From: JBKXSZ01 sp047017005
GTDB lineage: Bacteria > Bacillota > Clostridia > TANB77 > CAG-508
Reading direction: 5' to 3'
DNA length: 64,000 nt
Assembly (NCBI GenBank): GCA_047017005.1
Contig: JBKXSZ010000003.1
Location: 13,033-77,032, forward strand
The first letter of the stretch is position 1, and each line of letters starts with the position of its first letter. The notes under the pieces are model-generated. The model was not told where the DNA came from. It ran no database searches and saw only the letters and a list, made by a program, of their open reading frames with translations. This document shows, piece by piece, positions 50,925 to 60,488 of this stretch. Position numbers and translations under genes: made by a program.

Positions 50925-51630
50925 TAGCCGTGTGAAGCGAAGCGAAACAAAAACCACGCGCTATGCGCGTGAGATTAAAAGCTTTGAGCAAGGCATCTCT
51001 CCATGATATAATATTTGGTGTTCAAGCCAATATGAATCATGAAAGGAGAGAGGCCTTATGGCAAATAGTTTATCACACACAAAATGGTTGTGCAAGTATC
51101 ATATAGTATTCATTCCCAAATATAGAAGAAAGGTAATATATCATAAATTAAGAGCAGATATGCAAGGATATATTAGGGATTTATGTAAGTGGAAAGGTGT
51201 TGAAATAATAGAAGGACATATGATGCCAGACCATGTACACCTATTGTTATCAATACCGCCAAAGCAAAATATATCAAGTTTCATGGGATATTTGAAAGGA
51301 AAAAGTTCAATGATGCTATTCAAAGACCATGGGAATTTAAGATATAAATTTGGAAATAGCAACTTTTGGGCAACAGGATATTATGTGAGTACAGTAGGAT
51401 TGAATGAAGCAACAATAAGAAAATACATAAGAGAACAGGAAAAAGAAGATATACTTGAAGATAAATTAACAAAGAGAGAATATACAAACCCTTTTAAGGG
51501 TTTGCTAAAGTAGTCAGTACGTCAAGGCTTGAACGAAGTGAAAGCCAGCGTCTTTAGGCGCTGGCAATGTTATAAGCCCTTTTAGGGCAAGTTCAAACCA
51601 CGCGTTTTACACGTGGTTATGATTGCTAAA
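50925..51630 (+). mobile_element. IS200/IS605-type insertion sequence
   Basis: A single Y1 transposase gene is flanked by imperfect subterminal hairpins. On the left CACGCGC-TAT-GCGCGTG is near 50956. On the right are CCAGCG/CGCTGG near 51545 and CCACG/CGTGG near 51600. Both ends share ACCACGCG. There are no inverted terminal repeats, as expected for the family. Exact ends are uncertain. It sits between the CAP gene and the ABC operon. Confidence 0.85.
51058..51513 (+). CDS. tnpA: IS200/IS605-family TnpA (Y1 HUH transposase)
   Basis: 151 residues, full length. It opens SHTKWLCKYHIVFIPKYRRK. HUH motif MPDHVHLLLS near 63 and catalytic Tyr in TGYYVSTVG near 122. No TnpB is present. Single-strand transposition with small hairpin ends is the known mechanism. 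GGAG site. It appears intact; a decayed copy of the same gene lies at 62020-62138. Confidence 0.96.
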   Translation: MANSLSHTKWLCKYHIVFIPKYRRKVIYHKLRADMQGYIRDLCKWKGVEIIEGHMMPDHVHLLLSIPPKQNISSFMGYLKGKSSMMLFKDHGNLRYKFGNSNFWATGYYVSTVGLNEATIRKYIREQEKEDILEDKLTKREYTNPFKGLLK

Positions 51631-51657
51631 ATTTAGTGACAAAATTTATAGAATAAA

Positions 51658-51674
51658 AGTCACAAAGGAGTCAC
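51658..51674 (+). promoter_or_regulatory. AGTCAC direct repeat, candidate response-regulator site
   Basis: AGTCAC at 51658 and 51669, an 11-base helical step typical of OmpR-family binding sites, about 65 bases before the ABC gene. A nearby GTGACAAAAT (51637) recurs upstream of the response regulator gene (47318). Confidence 0.35.
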
Positions 51675-51738
51675 TTTAAGTAAATAAAATAGAAATAGAA
51701 AAGGAAAGATAAAAAGTTAAAAAACGGAGGGAAATTTC

Positions 51739-52419
51739 ATGGAAATATTAAAAGTACAAAACTTATGCAAGATTTATGGAAAAGGAGAAACAGAAGTAAA
51801 GGCATTAAACAATGTATCTTTTTCAGTAGAAAAAGGAGAATTTGTTGCTATTGTTGGACCATCTGGTAGTGGTAAGTCTACTATGTTACACATTTTAGGA
51901 GGAGTGGATAAACCAACTTCAGGAAAGGTGTTTATTGATGGAACTGATATCTATGATTTAAATAATAATAATCTAGCAATCTTTAGAAGAAGACAAATCG
52001 GATTAATTTATCAGTTCTATAACTTAATCCCTATCTTAAATGTAGAAGAGAATATATCACTTCCTGTTCTTTTAGATGGAAAAGAAGTAGATAATGAAAG
52101 ATTAAAAGAAATCGTAGATACCTTAGGATTAACACAAAGGGTAAAACACTTACCAAACCAATTATCTGGAGGACAGCAACAAAGGGTATCCATTGGAAGA
52201 AGTTTAATTAATAACCCAGCTATTATTCTAGCAGATGAACCAACAGGAAACTTAGATAGTAAAAATTCAAAAGAAATATTAGAGCTATTAAAATTCTCTA
52301 ATAAAAAATATAACCAAACCTTAATTATGATAACACATGACCAAAGTATTGCATTAGAAGCAGACCGAATCATTACCATAGAGGATGGAAAAATAGCAAA
52401 AGACGAAAGAGTAAGATAA
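51739..52419 (+). CDS. ABC transporter ATP-binding protein (MacB/LolD type)
   Basis: 226 residues. Walker A GPSGSGKST near residue 38, signature LSGGQQQRVSIGR near 140, Walker B IILADEPTG and H-loop MITHD. The family couples to FtsX-type permeases. GGAGG site; the permease begins 15 bases after its stop. Confidence 0.95.
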   Translation: MEILKVQNLCKIYGKGETEVKALNNVSFSVEKGEFVAIVGPSGSGKSTMLHILGGVDKPTSGKVFIDGTDIYDLNNNNLAIFRRRQIGLIYQFYNLIPILNVEENISLPVLLDGKEVDNERLKEIVDTLGLTQRVKHLPNQLSGGQQQRVSIGRSLINNPAIILADEPTGNLDSKNSKEILELLKFSNKKYNQTLIMITHDQSIALEADRIITIEDGKIAKDERVR

Positions 52420-52434
52420 GGAAAGGAGTAAAAA

Positions 52435-54978
52435 ATGAGTAATATATTAAATCGATTAACAAATAATTATCTAAAACTAAATAAGAAAAGAACGATTGTT
52501 ACGATTATTGGTATTATCTTATCTGGAGCTATGATAAGTGCGGTAGCAACCTTAGCAGTAAGCTTTCAAGGCTTCCTTATCCGATCAACAAGAATTGAAC
52601 AAGGAGACTGGGAGGCAAAATTTATAAAAGTAAAATATGAAGATAGTAAATATATAAAAGAAAATGAGAATTTTAAGGACTATGTTCTAGAAAAAGAAAT
52701 AGGAACAGCACCCAATAAATATTCAAATGAACCGGAAATAAAAATTATGGGATATCCACAAAATAGTATTAATCGTGTAGGAATGTCACTTCAAAAAGGT
52801 GAGATGCCTAAAAATGATAAAGAAATAGCACTTAGTGAAAGCTTCTTTGATGGCTTAGAGAACGAACCTCAGATAGGGGATATGGTTACTTTTAAAATGA
52901 ATGGAGAAAACAAAAATTATAAAGTAACAGGTATTATCAAAAGGCCAGTTTTTGAAAGTAGTAAATCCAATTATACAGCAGGAATTACAGAAATCGACGA
53001 AAGTCAGATACAACCGGATGACTTAGTAACAATAGGAATTAATGTCAAAAAAACAAAAACTATTTATAATGATGTAGAAGAATTAGCTAAAAAATTAGAC
53101 CTGTATAAAGAAGTAGTAAAAGAAGATGGAACAACGATAAAAGAATTAAATATTGATTATAATAATATACTTCTTGCATATATGGGAGTAAATAATGGTA
53201 CTGGATTTGATGCTATGCTCATATCCGTTTGTGGAATTTTAATTACCATTATTGTAATTGGTTCGGTCCTTGTTATCTATAACTCGTTTGCAATATCCGT
53301 ATCCGAGAGAAAGAAACAATTTGGAATGCTATCTTCTATAGGAGCAACCAAAAGACAAATACGAAAATCGGTTATTCATGAAGCAACAATATTAGGAGCT
53401 ATAGGTATACCTATAGGAATCTTAGCAGGAATTGGAGGAATTGCAGTAACACTTCAAGTAGTAAATCATTTATTAGTTGGAATAATGGCTTCAGGGGTTA
53501 TTAATCTAGACTATACCATAAAACTAGTTATATCTTGGCCATCTATTGTATTGTCTATTTTACTAATAGCTGCAACTATCTATATATCTGCTATTGTACC
53601 TGCAAGACGTGCTAGTAAGATAACACCGATAGAAGCGATTCGTCAAACAGGAGATGTAAAGGTAAAAGCAAAAAAAGTAAAAACACCAAAATGGATTCGT
53701 AAGCTATTTGGAATAGAAGGAGAACTAGCATTAAAAAATTTAAAGAGAAGCAAGAAAAGATATCGTACAACGGTACTTTCTCTTATCATTAGTATTGTAC
53801 TATTTATAGCCGTAAATGGATTTATGGGATATATGTTCAAAGGGTTTAATGTAATGTATCAAAGTGTTCCTTATGACTATATTGTAGGTGTGAAATCAAC
53901 AGATTTAGAACATGCAAAGGAATTTACTCAAAGTTTACTACAAACAGAAGGAGTAACAAGAAGTAATGTATTTGCAGGATATAACGGAAAAATCTACTTA
54001 CCAGAAGAACAAATAGATAATCGTTTATTAGAGGCTATTAAAGGAAATAAACTAAGTTATACAGTTAATAAAAATCCAGAAGGAAAATATGACATCAATG
54101 TATCCATAGTAACAATGGAAGATAAAGAGATGAATAACTATATAGAACAGCTTGGTATAAAAGAATTAAAAGATAATCAAGTAATTTTAATTAACTATGC
54201 CAATATGCTTTATCCAGATAAAATTGAATCCAATATTACAAAATTTAAAAATAATGAATCGATAAAAGTAACATATCATACAGAAGAGGGAGAAAAAGAG
54301 AAAGAATACAACATAGCAAAAGTAACAGATAAAATGCCATATGCACTTGAAAATACGACTCCAGAACTATATCTTATCGTGAACAAAAATGAAATTTCAA
54401 ATTTAAGAAAGATACTTCCAGCAGAGAAGTTAACGATGTCCGTTGCTATTGAATCTGAGAATACAGAAGCATTAAGTGAAAAACAAGACTCCTTAATGAA
54501 AAACTATCACGATATGACTGTATATGGACAAAGCATTAAAGAAGCAATGGAAGCAAATCGTAATTTAACTTTAATTATATCTATCTTCTTATATGGATTT
54601 ATTGTTCTAATCTCATTAATAGGTATTGCCAATATCTTTAACACGATATCAACCAATATATCATTAAGAAGACGTGAATTTGCAAATTTAAAATCCATAG
54701 GCATGACAGATAAACAATTTAAACATATGCTAGACTTAGAATGTGTATTCTATGGAACCAAGGCTTTACTATATGGTATCCCAATTGGAATCCTACTTTG
54801 CTTCTTACTAAACTTTGCATTTGGAAATATGATAAGCTTCAACTTCGAACTTCCATGGGAAAGCATACTTATTGCTATTGTAGCGGTATACTTAATTGTA
54901 TTTATTACAATGCTATATGCAAGCAAAAAGGTTAAAAAAGAAAATATAATTGATGTTTTACGAGATGATAATATTTAA
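52435..54978 (+). CDS. FtsX-family ABC permease (two FtsX domains)
   Basis: 847 residues. N-terminal helix, a MacB-like outside domain (about 50-255), three helices of the first FtsX domain (about 265-400, with the GMLSSIGATKRQIRKSVI signature), a second linked helix near 440, a large outside domain (about 460-690) and the second FtsX domain (RREFANLKSIGMTDKQF). This layout is typical of peptide/antibiotic-related exporters paired with two-component systems. Substrate unknown. AAGGAG site. Confidence 0.93.
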   Translation: MSNILNRLTNNYLKLNKKRTIVTIIGIILSGAMISAVATLAVSFQGFLIRSTRIEQGDWEAKFIKVKYEDSKYIKENENFKDYVLEKEIGTAPNKYSNEPEIKIMGYPQNSINRVGMSLQKGEMPKNDKEIALSESFFDGLENEPQIGDMVTFKMNGENKNYKVTGIIKRPVFESSKSNYTAGITEIDESQIQPDDLVTIGINVKKTKTIYNDVEELAKKLDLYKEVVKEDGTTIKELNIDYNNILLAYMGVNNGTGFDAMLISVCGILITIIVIGSVLVIYNSFAISVSERKKQFGMLSSIGATKRQIRKSVIHEATILGAIGIPIGILAGIGGIAVTLQVVNHLLVGIMASGVINLDYTIKLVISWPSIVLSILLIAATIYISAIVPARRASKITPIEAIRQTGDVKVKAKKVKTPKWIRKLFGIEGELALKNLKRSKKRYRTTVLSLIISIVLFIAVNGFMGYMFKGFNVMYQSVPYDYIVGVKSTDLEHAKEFTQSLLQTEGVTRSNVFAGYNGKIYLPEEQIDNRLLEAIKGNKLSYTVNKNPEGKYDINVSIVTMEDKEMNNYIEQLGIKELKDNQVILINYANMLYPDKIESNITKFKNNESIKVTYHTEEGEKEKEYNIAKVTDKMPYALENTTPELYLIVNKNEISNLRKILPAEKLTMSVAIESENTEALSEKQDSLMKNYHDMTVYGQSIKEAMEANRNLTLIISIFLYGFIVLISLIGIANIFNTISTNISLRRREFANLKSIGMTDKQFKHMLDLECVFYGTKALLYGIPIGILLCFLLNFAFGNMISFNFELPWESILIAIVAVYLIVFITMLYASKKVKKENIIDVLRDDNI

Positions 54979-54986
54979 TAAAAGAA

Positions 54987-55022
54987 AATAGTACCAAGCA
55001 AAATTTCTTGGTATTATTTTTT
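54987..55022 (+). terminator. terminator after the FtsX permease
   Basis: TACCAAG / CTTGGTA core with A/T extension and TTTTTT. The following 55023-55410 is very AT-rich with no gene I can support. Confidence 0.75.
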
Positions 55023-55410
55023 GAAGAAAAAGTCTCTAATACAAAATGAAGTACCTTTAGATTTTACAATGAAATGGAATTAATTGCATCGTTATTACCG
55101 GACCCAATACATGTTGAGTGTTGCTCGGTTCTATATCTAAAAGATTCGATACAATAGTTGAATTTGAGAAAAGGTAAAAATAAGGTTAAACGAGTTGAAA
55201 ATCTAAAAGCGTACCAAGAATCTTAAAGACACTTTATGTTATACATAAAAAATAAAAAAATTTAAAAAAATGCATAAAAAAGTAAAATTCAAAAAAGAAT
55301 AAAAAGTAAAAAAACAAAAAAATTACCTCGCATAAAAAAATAGAAAAAACACATAACAAATAAAGAAGGAAAAGTTTTATTTAGTTTTTTTAGAAAGCGA
55401 GGAAAAGAAA

Positions 55411-55653
55411 ATGAGTGAGAAAGGAAAGAGAACAAGAGAGGATAAAAAACATCAAGATAAAGAAAAAATGGTAGAATTAGGTGTTGCCGAAGTTGGGGAA
55501 GATGCTACAAAATATGGAGAGTTTATTTCTTCCTATTTTGCATGGATATCACTTCCAGACCAAAAAGAAATTGCACAAAGACTAGCACATATAACAGATG
55601 ATAATCCAAAAGAAAGAGAGCAATTTAAAAATATTCATACGAACTTGAAATAG
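55411..55653 (+). CDS. small acidic/basic helical protein (80 aa), unknown
   Basis: GCGAGG site before ATG. A charged N-terminal stretch (KGKRTREDKKHQDKEKM) is followed by a soluble helical domain (EFISSYFAWISLPDQKEIAQ). No family recognised. It is alone, 130 bases before the ctsR promoter. Confidence 0.55.
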   Translation: MSEKGKRTREDKKHQDKEKMVELGVAEVGEDATKYGEFISSYFAWISLPDQKEIAQRLAHITDDNPKEREQFKNIHTNLK

Positions 55654-55748
55654 TGAGATAAATCAAGAAAAAAATAGAAATAGTAAGGTAATTATTAAAT
55701 AATTAAGATAAAAAAGGAAAATAAGAAGGAGAAAAGAAAAAACGCCGC

Positions 55749-55776
55749 TTGAAAACAAAAAAGAACGGCGTATAAT
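55749..55776 (+). promoter_or_regulatory. promoter of ctsR-mcsA-mcsB-clpC
   Basis: TTGAAA, a 16-base spacer, TATAAT. An ACGCCG/CGGCGT inverted repeat spans the promoter. Confidence 0.75.
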
Positions 55777-55787
55777 ATAAATGTAAA

Positions 55788-55804
55788 GGTCAAAGAAAGT
55801 CAAA
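55788..55804 (+). promoter_or_regulatory. CtsR operator
   Basis: GGTCAAA-GAA-AGTCAAA matches the CtsR heptad repeat consensus exactly, placed at the transcription start. Confidence 0.92.
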
Positions 55805-55845
55805 GTCAGAAAATAAAAGTAGTTAAATAAAAGCGGGTGAGAAAA

Positions 55846-56298
55846 ATGAGAATATCCGACCTTATAGAAGAATTTATAAAAGATATGTTCAATGAAAAAA
55901 ATGACTTGATAGAAATACAAAGAAATGATTTAGCAGAAAGATTTAATTGTGTACCATCTCAAATTAACTATGTTATTGCAACAAGATTCAAACCATCTCA
56001 AGGATATTATGTAGAAAGTAAAAGAGGTGGTGGTGGACACATTACCATCAAAAAGATAAATGTAACGAAAAGTAACTATTTTATGCATATTATTAATAGT
56101 ATAGGAGATAGAATTACAGCAAAGGAAGTGGATATATTTATTAGTAATTTTTTATCCTATGCTATGATTAATGAAATAGAAGCAAAGCTGTTAAAAGTAG
56201 CAACTAGTGATAATGTATTAATAGTACCACAAAACACAAAAGATGAATTAAGAGCAAATATCTTTAAAAATATGTTATTAAATTTAATAGAAGATTAA
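55846..56298 (+). CDS. ctsR: CtsR heat-shock repressor
   Basis: 150 residues from ATG 55846 (the GTG at 55837 is part of the ribosome site). MRISDLIEEFIKDMF, then the winged helix with VPSQINYVIATRFKPSQGYY and the tetraglycine wing SKRGGGGHITI that senses heat in this family. It represses clp genes through the box upstream of itself. First gene of the four-gene operon. Confidence 0.97.
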   Translation: MRISDLIEEFIKDMFNEKNDLIEIQRNDLAERFNCVPSQINYVIATRFKPSQGYYVESKRGGGGHITIKKINVTKSNYFMHIINSIGDRITAKEVDIFISNFLSYAMINEIEAKLLKVATSDNVLIVPQNTKDELRANIFKNMLLNLIED

Positions 56299-56312
56299 AG
56301 GAGGTCTTTATT

Positions 56313-56891
56313 ATGATGTGTCAAAATTGTGGAAAACATGAGGCAAATGTTAGATATACAGAAATTATAAATGGTGTAAAAAAAGAAATGGCACTTTGTG
56401 AAGAATGCAGTAGAAAGTTAGGAATTGACAATAAAATGAATATGGATATGAATTTCAATATGCCAATTGATATTCCAAGCTTTTTAGGAGAATTTTTAGG
56501 AGACTATGGAGGAGAAGAATTTATGCCGGCATTTCCAAGTGTACAAGAATTAACTTGTAATGAATGCGGTATGACATATAATGATTTTGTAAATACCGGA
56601 AAATTTGGATGTCATCATTGTTATGATGTATTTTCAGATAGAATTGACCCAATTTTAAAAAACATACAAGGCTCCAATAGACATGTTGGAAGAAGAGGAA
56701 GACTAAACAGCGGAAAAATAAAAATGGAAAAACCAATTCAGATAAAAAAAGAACAAAAACAAAAAAAGAAAGAAAAAACAGAGTTAGATAATTTACAACA
56801 AGATTTAAAGAAAGCAATCCAAGAAGAAAGATATGAAGATGCCGCTGTTATAAGAGACAAGATTAAAAAGATAGACAAAGAAGATAAATAA
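56313..56891 (+). CDS. mcsA: McsA, zinc-finger activator of McsB
   Basis: 192 residues. Four CxxC pairs: CQNC and CEEC in the N-terminal third, CNEC and CHHC near 85-110. The C-terminal UVR domain (about 150-192) ends DAAVIRDKIKKID. McsA binds zinc and activates the arginine kinase McsB. AGGAGG site, 14 bases after ctsR. Confidence 0.95.
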   Translation: MMCQNCGKHEANVRYTEIINGVKKEMALCEECSRKLGIDNKMNMDMNFNMPIDIPSFLGEFLGDYGGEEFMPAFPSVQELTCNECGMTYNDFVNTGKFGCHHCYDVFSDRIDPILKNIQGSNRHVGRRGRLNSGKIKMEKPIQIKKEQKQKKKEKTELDNLQQDLKKAIQEERYEDAAVIRDKIKKIDKEDK

Positions 56892-56917
56892 AGAGAAGAA
56901 AGCAAGGAGGAAGAAAT

Positions 56918-57934
56918 ATGTTAAATTGGTATTTACAAAGTGGAAGAGAATCTGATGTAGTAATAAGTTCTAGAATACGTTTAGCAAGAAATTTAACAAA
57001 ATATCCCTTTACAACCAAATGTCGCAAAGAGGATTATGAAGCTATTTTACAAGAAATAGAACATATTACTCCAGATTTAGGATACGGATTAAAATTTTTA
57101 CGATTAAAAGATATGGATGATATTACCAAAATGAGTTTAGTAGAAAAGCATATAGTAAGTCCAGATTTTATTTTAAAGAAAGAAGAAATTGGAGCTATTT
57201 TAATTAATGATGAGGAAAATATCTGTATTATGATTAATGAAGAGGACCATATACGTTTACAAGTATTGGCAGCAGGATTAGAATTACAAAATGCAATGAA
57301 TTTGGCAGTTGAAATTGATGAAAAATTAAATCAACTACTGGATATTGCACAAGATGATAGATATGGGTTCTTAACTGCGTGTCCAACCAATGTTGGAACT
57401 GGATTAAGGGCCTCTGTTATGGTACATTTACCCGCATTAACAGTAACTCAAAATATTGGAAAAGTATTAGAAGTAATAGGCAATTTCGGAATGAATATTC
57501 GAGGAACCTATGGAGAAGGAACAAGAGAAGCTGGAAATCGTTATCAAATTTCAAACAAACAATCTTTAGGAGTATCGGAAAAGGAAATCATTAAGAACTT
57601 AAACGTTATAACCGATAAAATTATTCAACAAGAAAAAACAGCAAGAAAATATTTAGAAAGAGATAGCATGGAATTAGAAGATAGAGTATACCGAGCATTT
57701 GGTATATTAGGCAACTGTAAGAAAATATCTTCAAAAGAAGCTGAACAATTATTATCTGATGTAAAATTAGGAACAGATTTGGGTATTATTAAAGAGTTGA
57801 CAGATGTGAAAGTAAACAAGCTAGAACTATATACTAAACCAGCAAATCTACAAAAGAGATTAGGAAAAAAACTAGAGGATATCGAAAGAGACGTCAAAAG
57901 AGCAGAAGTGATAAAACAAATTATACAAGAATAA
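56918..57934 (+). CDS. mcsB: protein-arginine kinase McsB
   Basis: 338 residues, full length. Phosphagen-kinase fold with ISSRIRLARNLTKYPF near 16, the CPTNVGTGLRASVMVHLP active-site loop near 152, and RGTYGEGTREAGNRYQISN near 193. It phosphorylates arginines to mark proteins for ClpCP. GGAGG site, 26 bases behind mcsA. Confidence 0.97.
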   Translation: MLNWYLQSGRESDVVISSRIRLARNLTKYPFTTKCRKEDYEAILQEIEHITPDLGYGLKFLRLKDMDDITKMSLVEKHIVSPDFILKKEEIGAILINDEENICIMINEEDHIRLQVLAAGLELQNAMNLAVEIDEKLNQLLDIAQDDRYGFLTACPTNVGTGLRASVMVHLPALTVTQNIGKVLEVIGNFGMNIRGTYGEGTREAGNRYQISNKQSLGVSEKEIIKNLNVITDKIIQQEKTARKYLERDSMELEDRVYRAFGILGNCKKISSKEAEQLLSDVKLGTDLGIIKELTDVKVNKLELYTKPANLQKRLGKKLEDIERDVKRAEVIKQIIQE

Positions 57935-57953
57935 GAAGAGGAAGGTGATAAAT

Positions 57954-60428
57954 ATGATGTATAAATTTACTTCAAGGGCACAAGCCACTCTTGAGATTGC
58001 AAATGAGCTTGCAATGGAAATGGGACATAACTATATTGGAACAGAACATATTCTATATGGTTTAACAAAGGAAGGAAGTGGAATTGCCTCTAAAGTTCTA
58101 CAAAACCAGAATGTAACACCAGAAGCTGTTATCCAAGAAATTGAAGAATTAATCGGAAGAGAGGAAGAACCTTATCAAGGAGAAATTGGATTTACTCCAA
58201 GAACGAAAAGAGTTATTGAAAATGCTTTTCGTGAAGCTAAAAAACTAGGTTCTGACTATATAGGAACAGAACATCTATTAGTTGGTATTATGCGAGAAGG
58301 AGACAGTATTGCAGTTCGCATTATGTTAGATTTAGATGTTAATCCACAAAGACTCTATAACGAGATTGTAAAAGTAATTAACAGCGAAACAGAAGGCGAT
58401 AACGTAAGAGGAGAAATAGGAAAAGGGGGAGAAACTGGAAGCTATAACCAAACACAAACCTTAAATCAATTTGGAACGGATCTAACAAAACAAGCAAAAG
58501 AAGGTAAATTAGATCCTGTTATAGGAAGAAAAGATGAAATTGAAAGAGTGGTACAGATTTTATCTAGAAGAACGAAAAACAATCCTTGTTTAATTGGTGA
58601 ACCAGGTGTTGGTAAGACAGCAATTGTAGAAGGGTTAGCAGAAAAAATTGTTGCTGGTGATGTACCAGATATGCTAAAAAATAAAAGAGTAGTTACGATT
58701 GATATTTCTTCTATGGTAGCAGGAGCAAAATACAGAGGAGACTTTGAAGATAGAATTAAGAAATGCTTAAATGAAGTGAAAAAAGCAGGAGATGTTATTC
58801 TATTTATTGATGAAATTCATACTATTGTAGGAGCTGGTTCTGCAGAAGGTGCTATTGATGCCGCCAATATTTTAAAACCACTACTTGCAAGAGGGGAAAT
58901 TAAAATTATTGGTGCAACTACTTTAAATGAATATCGTAAATATATTGAAAAAGATGCTGCTTTAGAAAGAAGATTTAGTCCTGTCAATGTACAGGAACCA
59001 AGTAAGGAAGATACGGTTTCTATCTTAAAAGGAATTCGTGATAAATATGAAGCACATCATAATGTGAAAATACCAGATGAAGTAATTGAAAATGCAGTAG
59101 ATTTATCAGTACGATATATTAATGATAGATTTTTACCAGATAAAGCCATTGACTTAATAGATGAAGCGGCTTCTAGAGTAAGACTAAGAGTTTATTCTGA
59201 ACCAGAGGATATCAAAAAACTAGAAGCAAAAATTGAAAAGTTAGATAAAGAAAAAGAAGATGCTATCCGTGTACAAGACTTCGAAAAAGCAGCAAAATTA
59301 AGAGATAAAGAAAGAGAAAGTAAGGAAAAATTAGAAAAGGAAAAAGAAAAATGGAAGGATAAAAAGACAAAATCGATTACTACTCTTACGATAGAAGATA
59401 TTGCAGAAGTAATTGCAAGCTGGACAGGCATACCAGTTAAAAAGATTAGCGAAGACGAAACAAAAAAATTAAGAAACTTAGAAACAACATTACATCAAAG
59501 AGTAATTGGACAAAATGAAGCAGTAGAAGCGGTAGCTAAAGCCATAAGAAGAGGAAGAGTAGGACTAAAAGACCCAAACAGACCAATTGGTTCTTTCATG
59601 TTTTTAGGACCAACTGGTGTTGGTAAAACAGAACTTTCGAAAGCTTTAGCAGAAGCTTTATTTGGTGATGAGAATGCTATGATTCGTGTGGATATGTCGG
59701 AGTATATGGAACCACATTCTGTTTCTAAATTAATCGGTTCACCTCCAGGATATGTTGGATTTGATGACGGCGGACAATTGACAGAAAAAATTAGAAGAAA
59801 ACCATATGCTGTCATTCTATTTGATGAGGTAGAAAAGGCACATCCAGATGTTATGAATATGCTATTGCAAATCCTAGAAGATGGTAGATTAACAGATAGC
59901 CAAGGAAGAACTGTAAACTTTAAAAATACAGTCGTTATCATGACATCAAATGTAGGTGCTAGAGCAATAACAGATAAAAAGACATTAGGGTTTACAGCCA
60001 ATAGAGAAAGTATGGAAAAGAATAATGAAAAAGAATATGAAGACACCAAAAAAGAAGTAATGGCAGAATTGAAAAAGCAATTTAGACCTGAGTTTATCAA
60101 CCGTGTGGATGAAATTATTGTATTCCATAAACTAAATAAAGAAGAAATTGAACAAATTATTGATATCCTATTAAAACAAGTAGCTAAAAGATTGGAAGAA
60201 CAGGACATTCAAGTAATATTTGATAAAGCTTTAAAAGAACTTATTACGAAAAAAGGAACAGATGTTAGCTATGGTGCAAGACCATTAAGAAGAACCATAC
60301 AAAATTTAGTAGAAGATAAACTAGCAGAAGAGATGTTAGATGGTAATGTAACAGTAGGAGATAGCATTAAGATAACTGCAAAAGATGACAAGGTGGTAGT
60401 AAAGGTAAAAACTAAGGCACAGAAATAA
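57954..60428 (+). CDS. clpC: ClpC AAA+ unfoldase
   Basis: 824 residues from ATG 57954 (a GTG nine bases earlier lies in the GGAAGGTG site). Two N-terminal Clp repeats (about 4-145), D1 with GEPGVGKTA and DEIHTIVGAG, a middle coiled coil with a UVR motif (DFEKAAKLRDKE), and D2 with GPTGVGKTE, DMSEYMEPHSVSKLIGSPPG and sensor/arginine-finger segments. It works with ClpP and the McsB mark. Last gene of the operon, with a strong terminator. Confidence 0.98.
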   Translation: MMYKFTSRAQATLEIANELAMEMGHNYIGTEHILYGLTKEGSGIASKVLQNQNVTPEAVIQEIEELIGREEEPYQGEIGFTPRTKRVIENAFREAKKLGSDYIGTEHLLVGIMREGDSIAVRIMLDLDVNPQRLYNEIVKVINSETEGDNVRGEIGKGGETGSYNQTQTLNQFGTDLTKQAKEGKLDPVIGRKDEIERVVQILSRRTKNNPCLIGEPGVGKTAIVEGLAEKIVAGDVPDMLKNKRVVTIDISSMVAGAKYRGDFEDRIKKCLNEVKKAGDVILFIDEIHTIVGAGSAEGAIDAANILKPLLARGEIKIIGATTLNEYRKYIEKDAALERRFSPVNVQEPSKEDTVSILKGIRDKYEAHHNVKIPDEVIENAVDLSVRYINDRFLPDKAIDLIDEAASRVRLRVYSEPEDIKKLEAKIEKLDKEKEDAIRVQDFEKAAKLRDKERESKEKLEKEKEKWKDKKTKSITTLTIEDIAEVIASWTGIPVKKISEDETKKLRNLETTLHQRVIGQNEAVEAVAKAIRRGRVGLKDPNRPIGSFMFLGPTGVGKTELSKALAEALFGDENAMIRVDMSEYMEPHSVSKLIGSPPGYVGFDDGGQLTEKIRRKPYAVILFDEVEKAHPDVMNMLLQILEDGRLTDSQGRTVNFKNTVVIMTSNVGARAITDKKTLGFTANRESMEKNNEKEYEDTKKEVMAELKKQFRPEFINRVDEIIVFHKLNKEEIEQIIDILLKQVAKRLEEQDIQVIFDKALKELITKKGTDVSYGARPLRRTIQNLVEDKLAEEMLDGNVTVGDSIKITAKDDKVVVKVKTKAQK

Positions 60429-60436
60429 AATCCACA

Positions 60437-60472
60437 AGAAAAGAAGCAGATGATTCTGCTTCTTTTCTTATA
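60437..60472. terminator. terminator between clpC and the CDF gene
   Basis: 13-bp perfect stem AGAAAAGAAGCAG / CTGCTTCTTTTCT with a 6-base loop; serves both convergent genes. Confidence 0.9.
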
Positions 60473-60488
60473 TTTTTAAAATCACCAA

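Noticed and set aside
55061..55141. Minus-strand reading DIEPSNTQHVLGPVITM, possible gene fragment
   Set aside because: Only ~26 codons, no start, and no family could be assigned with confidence.
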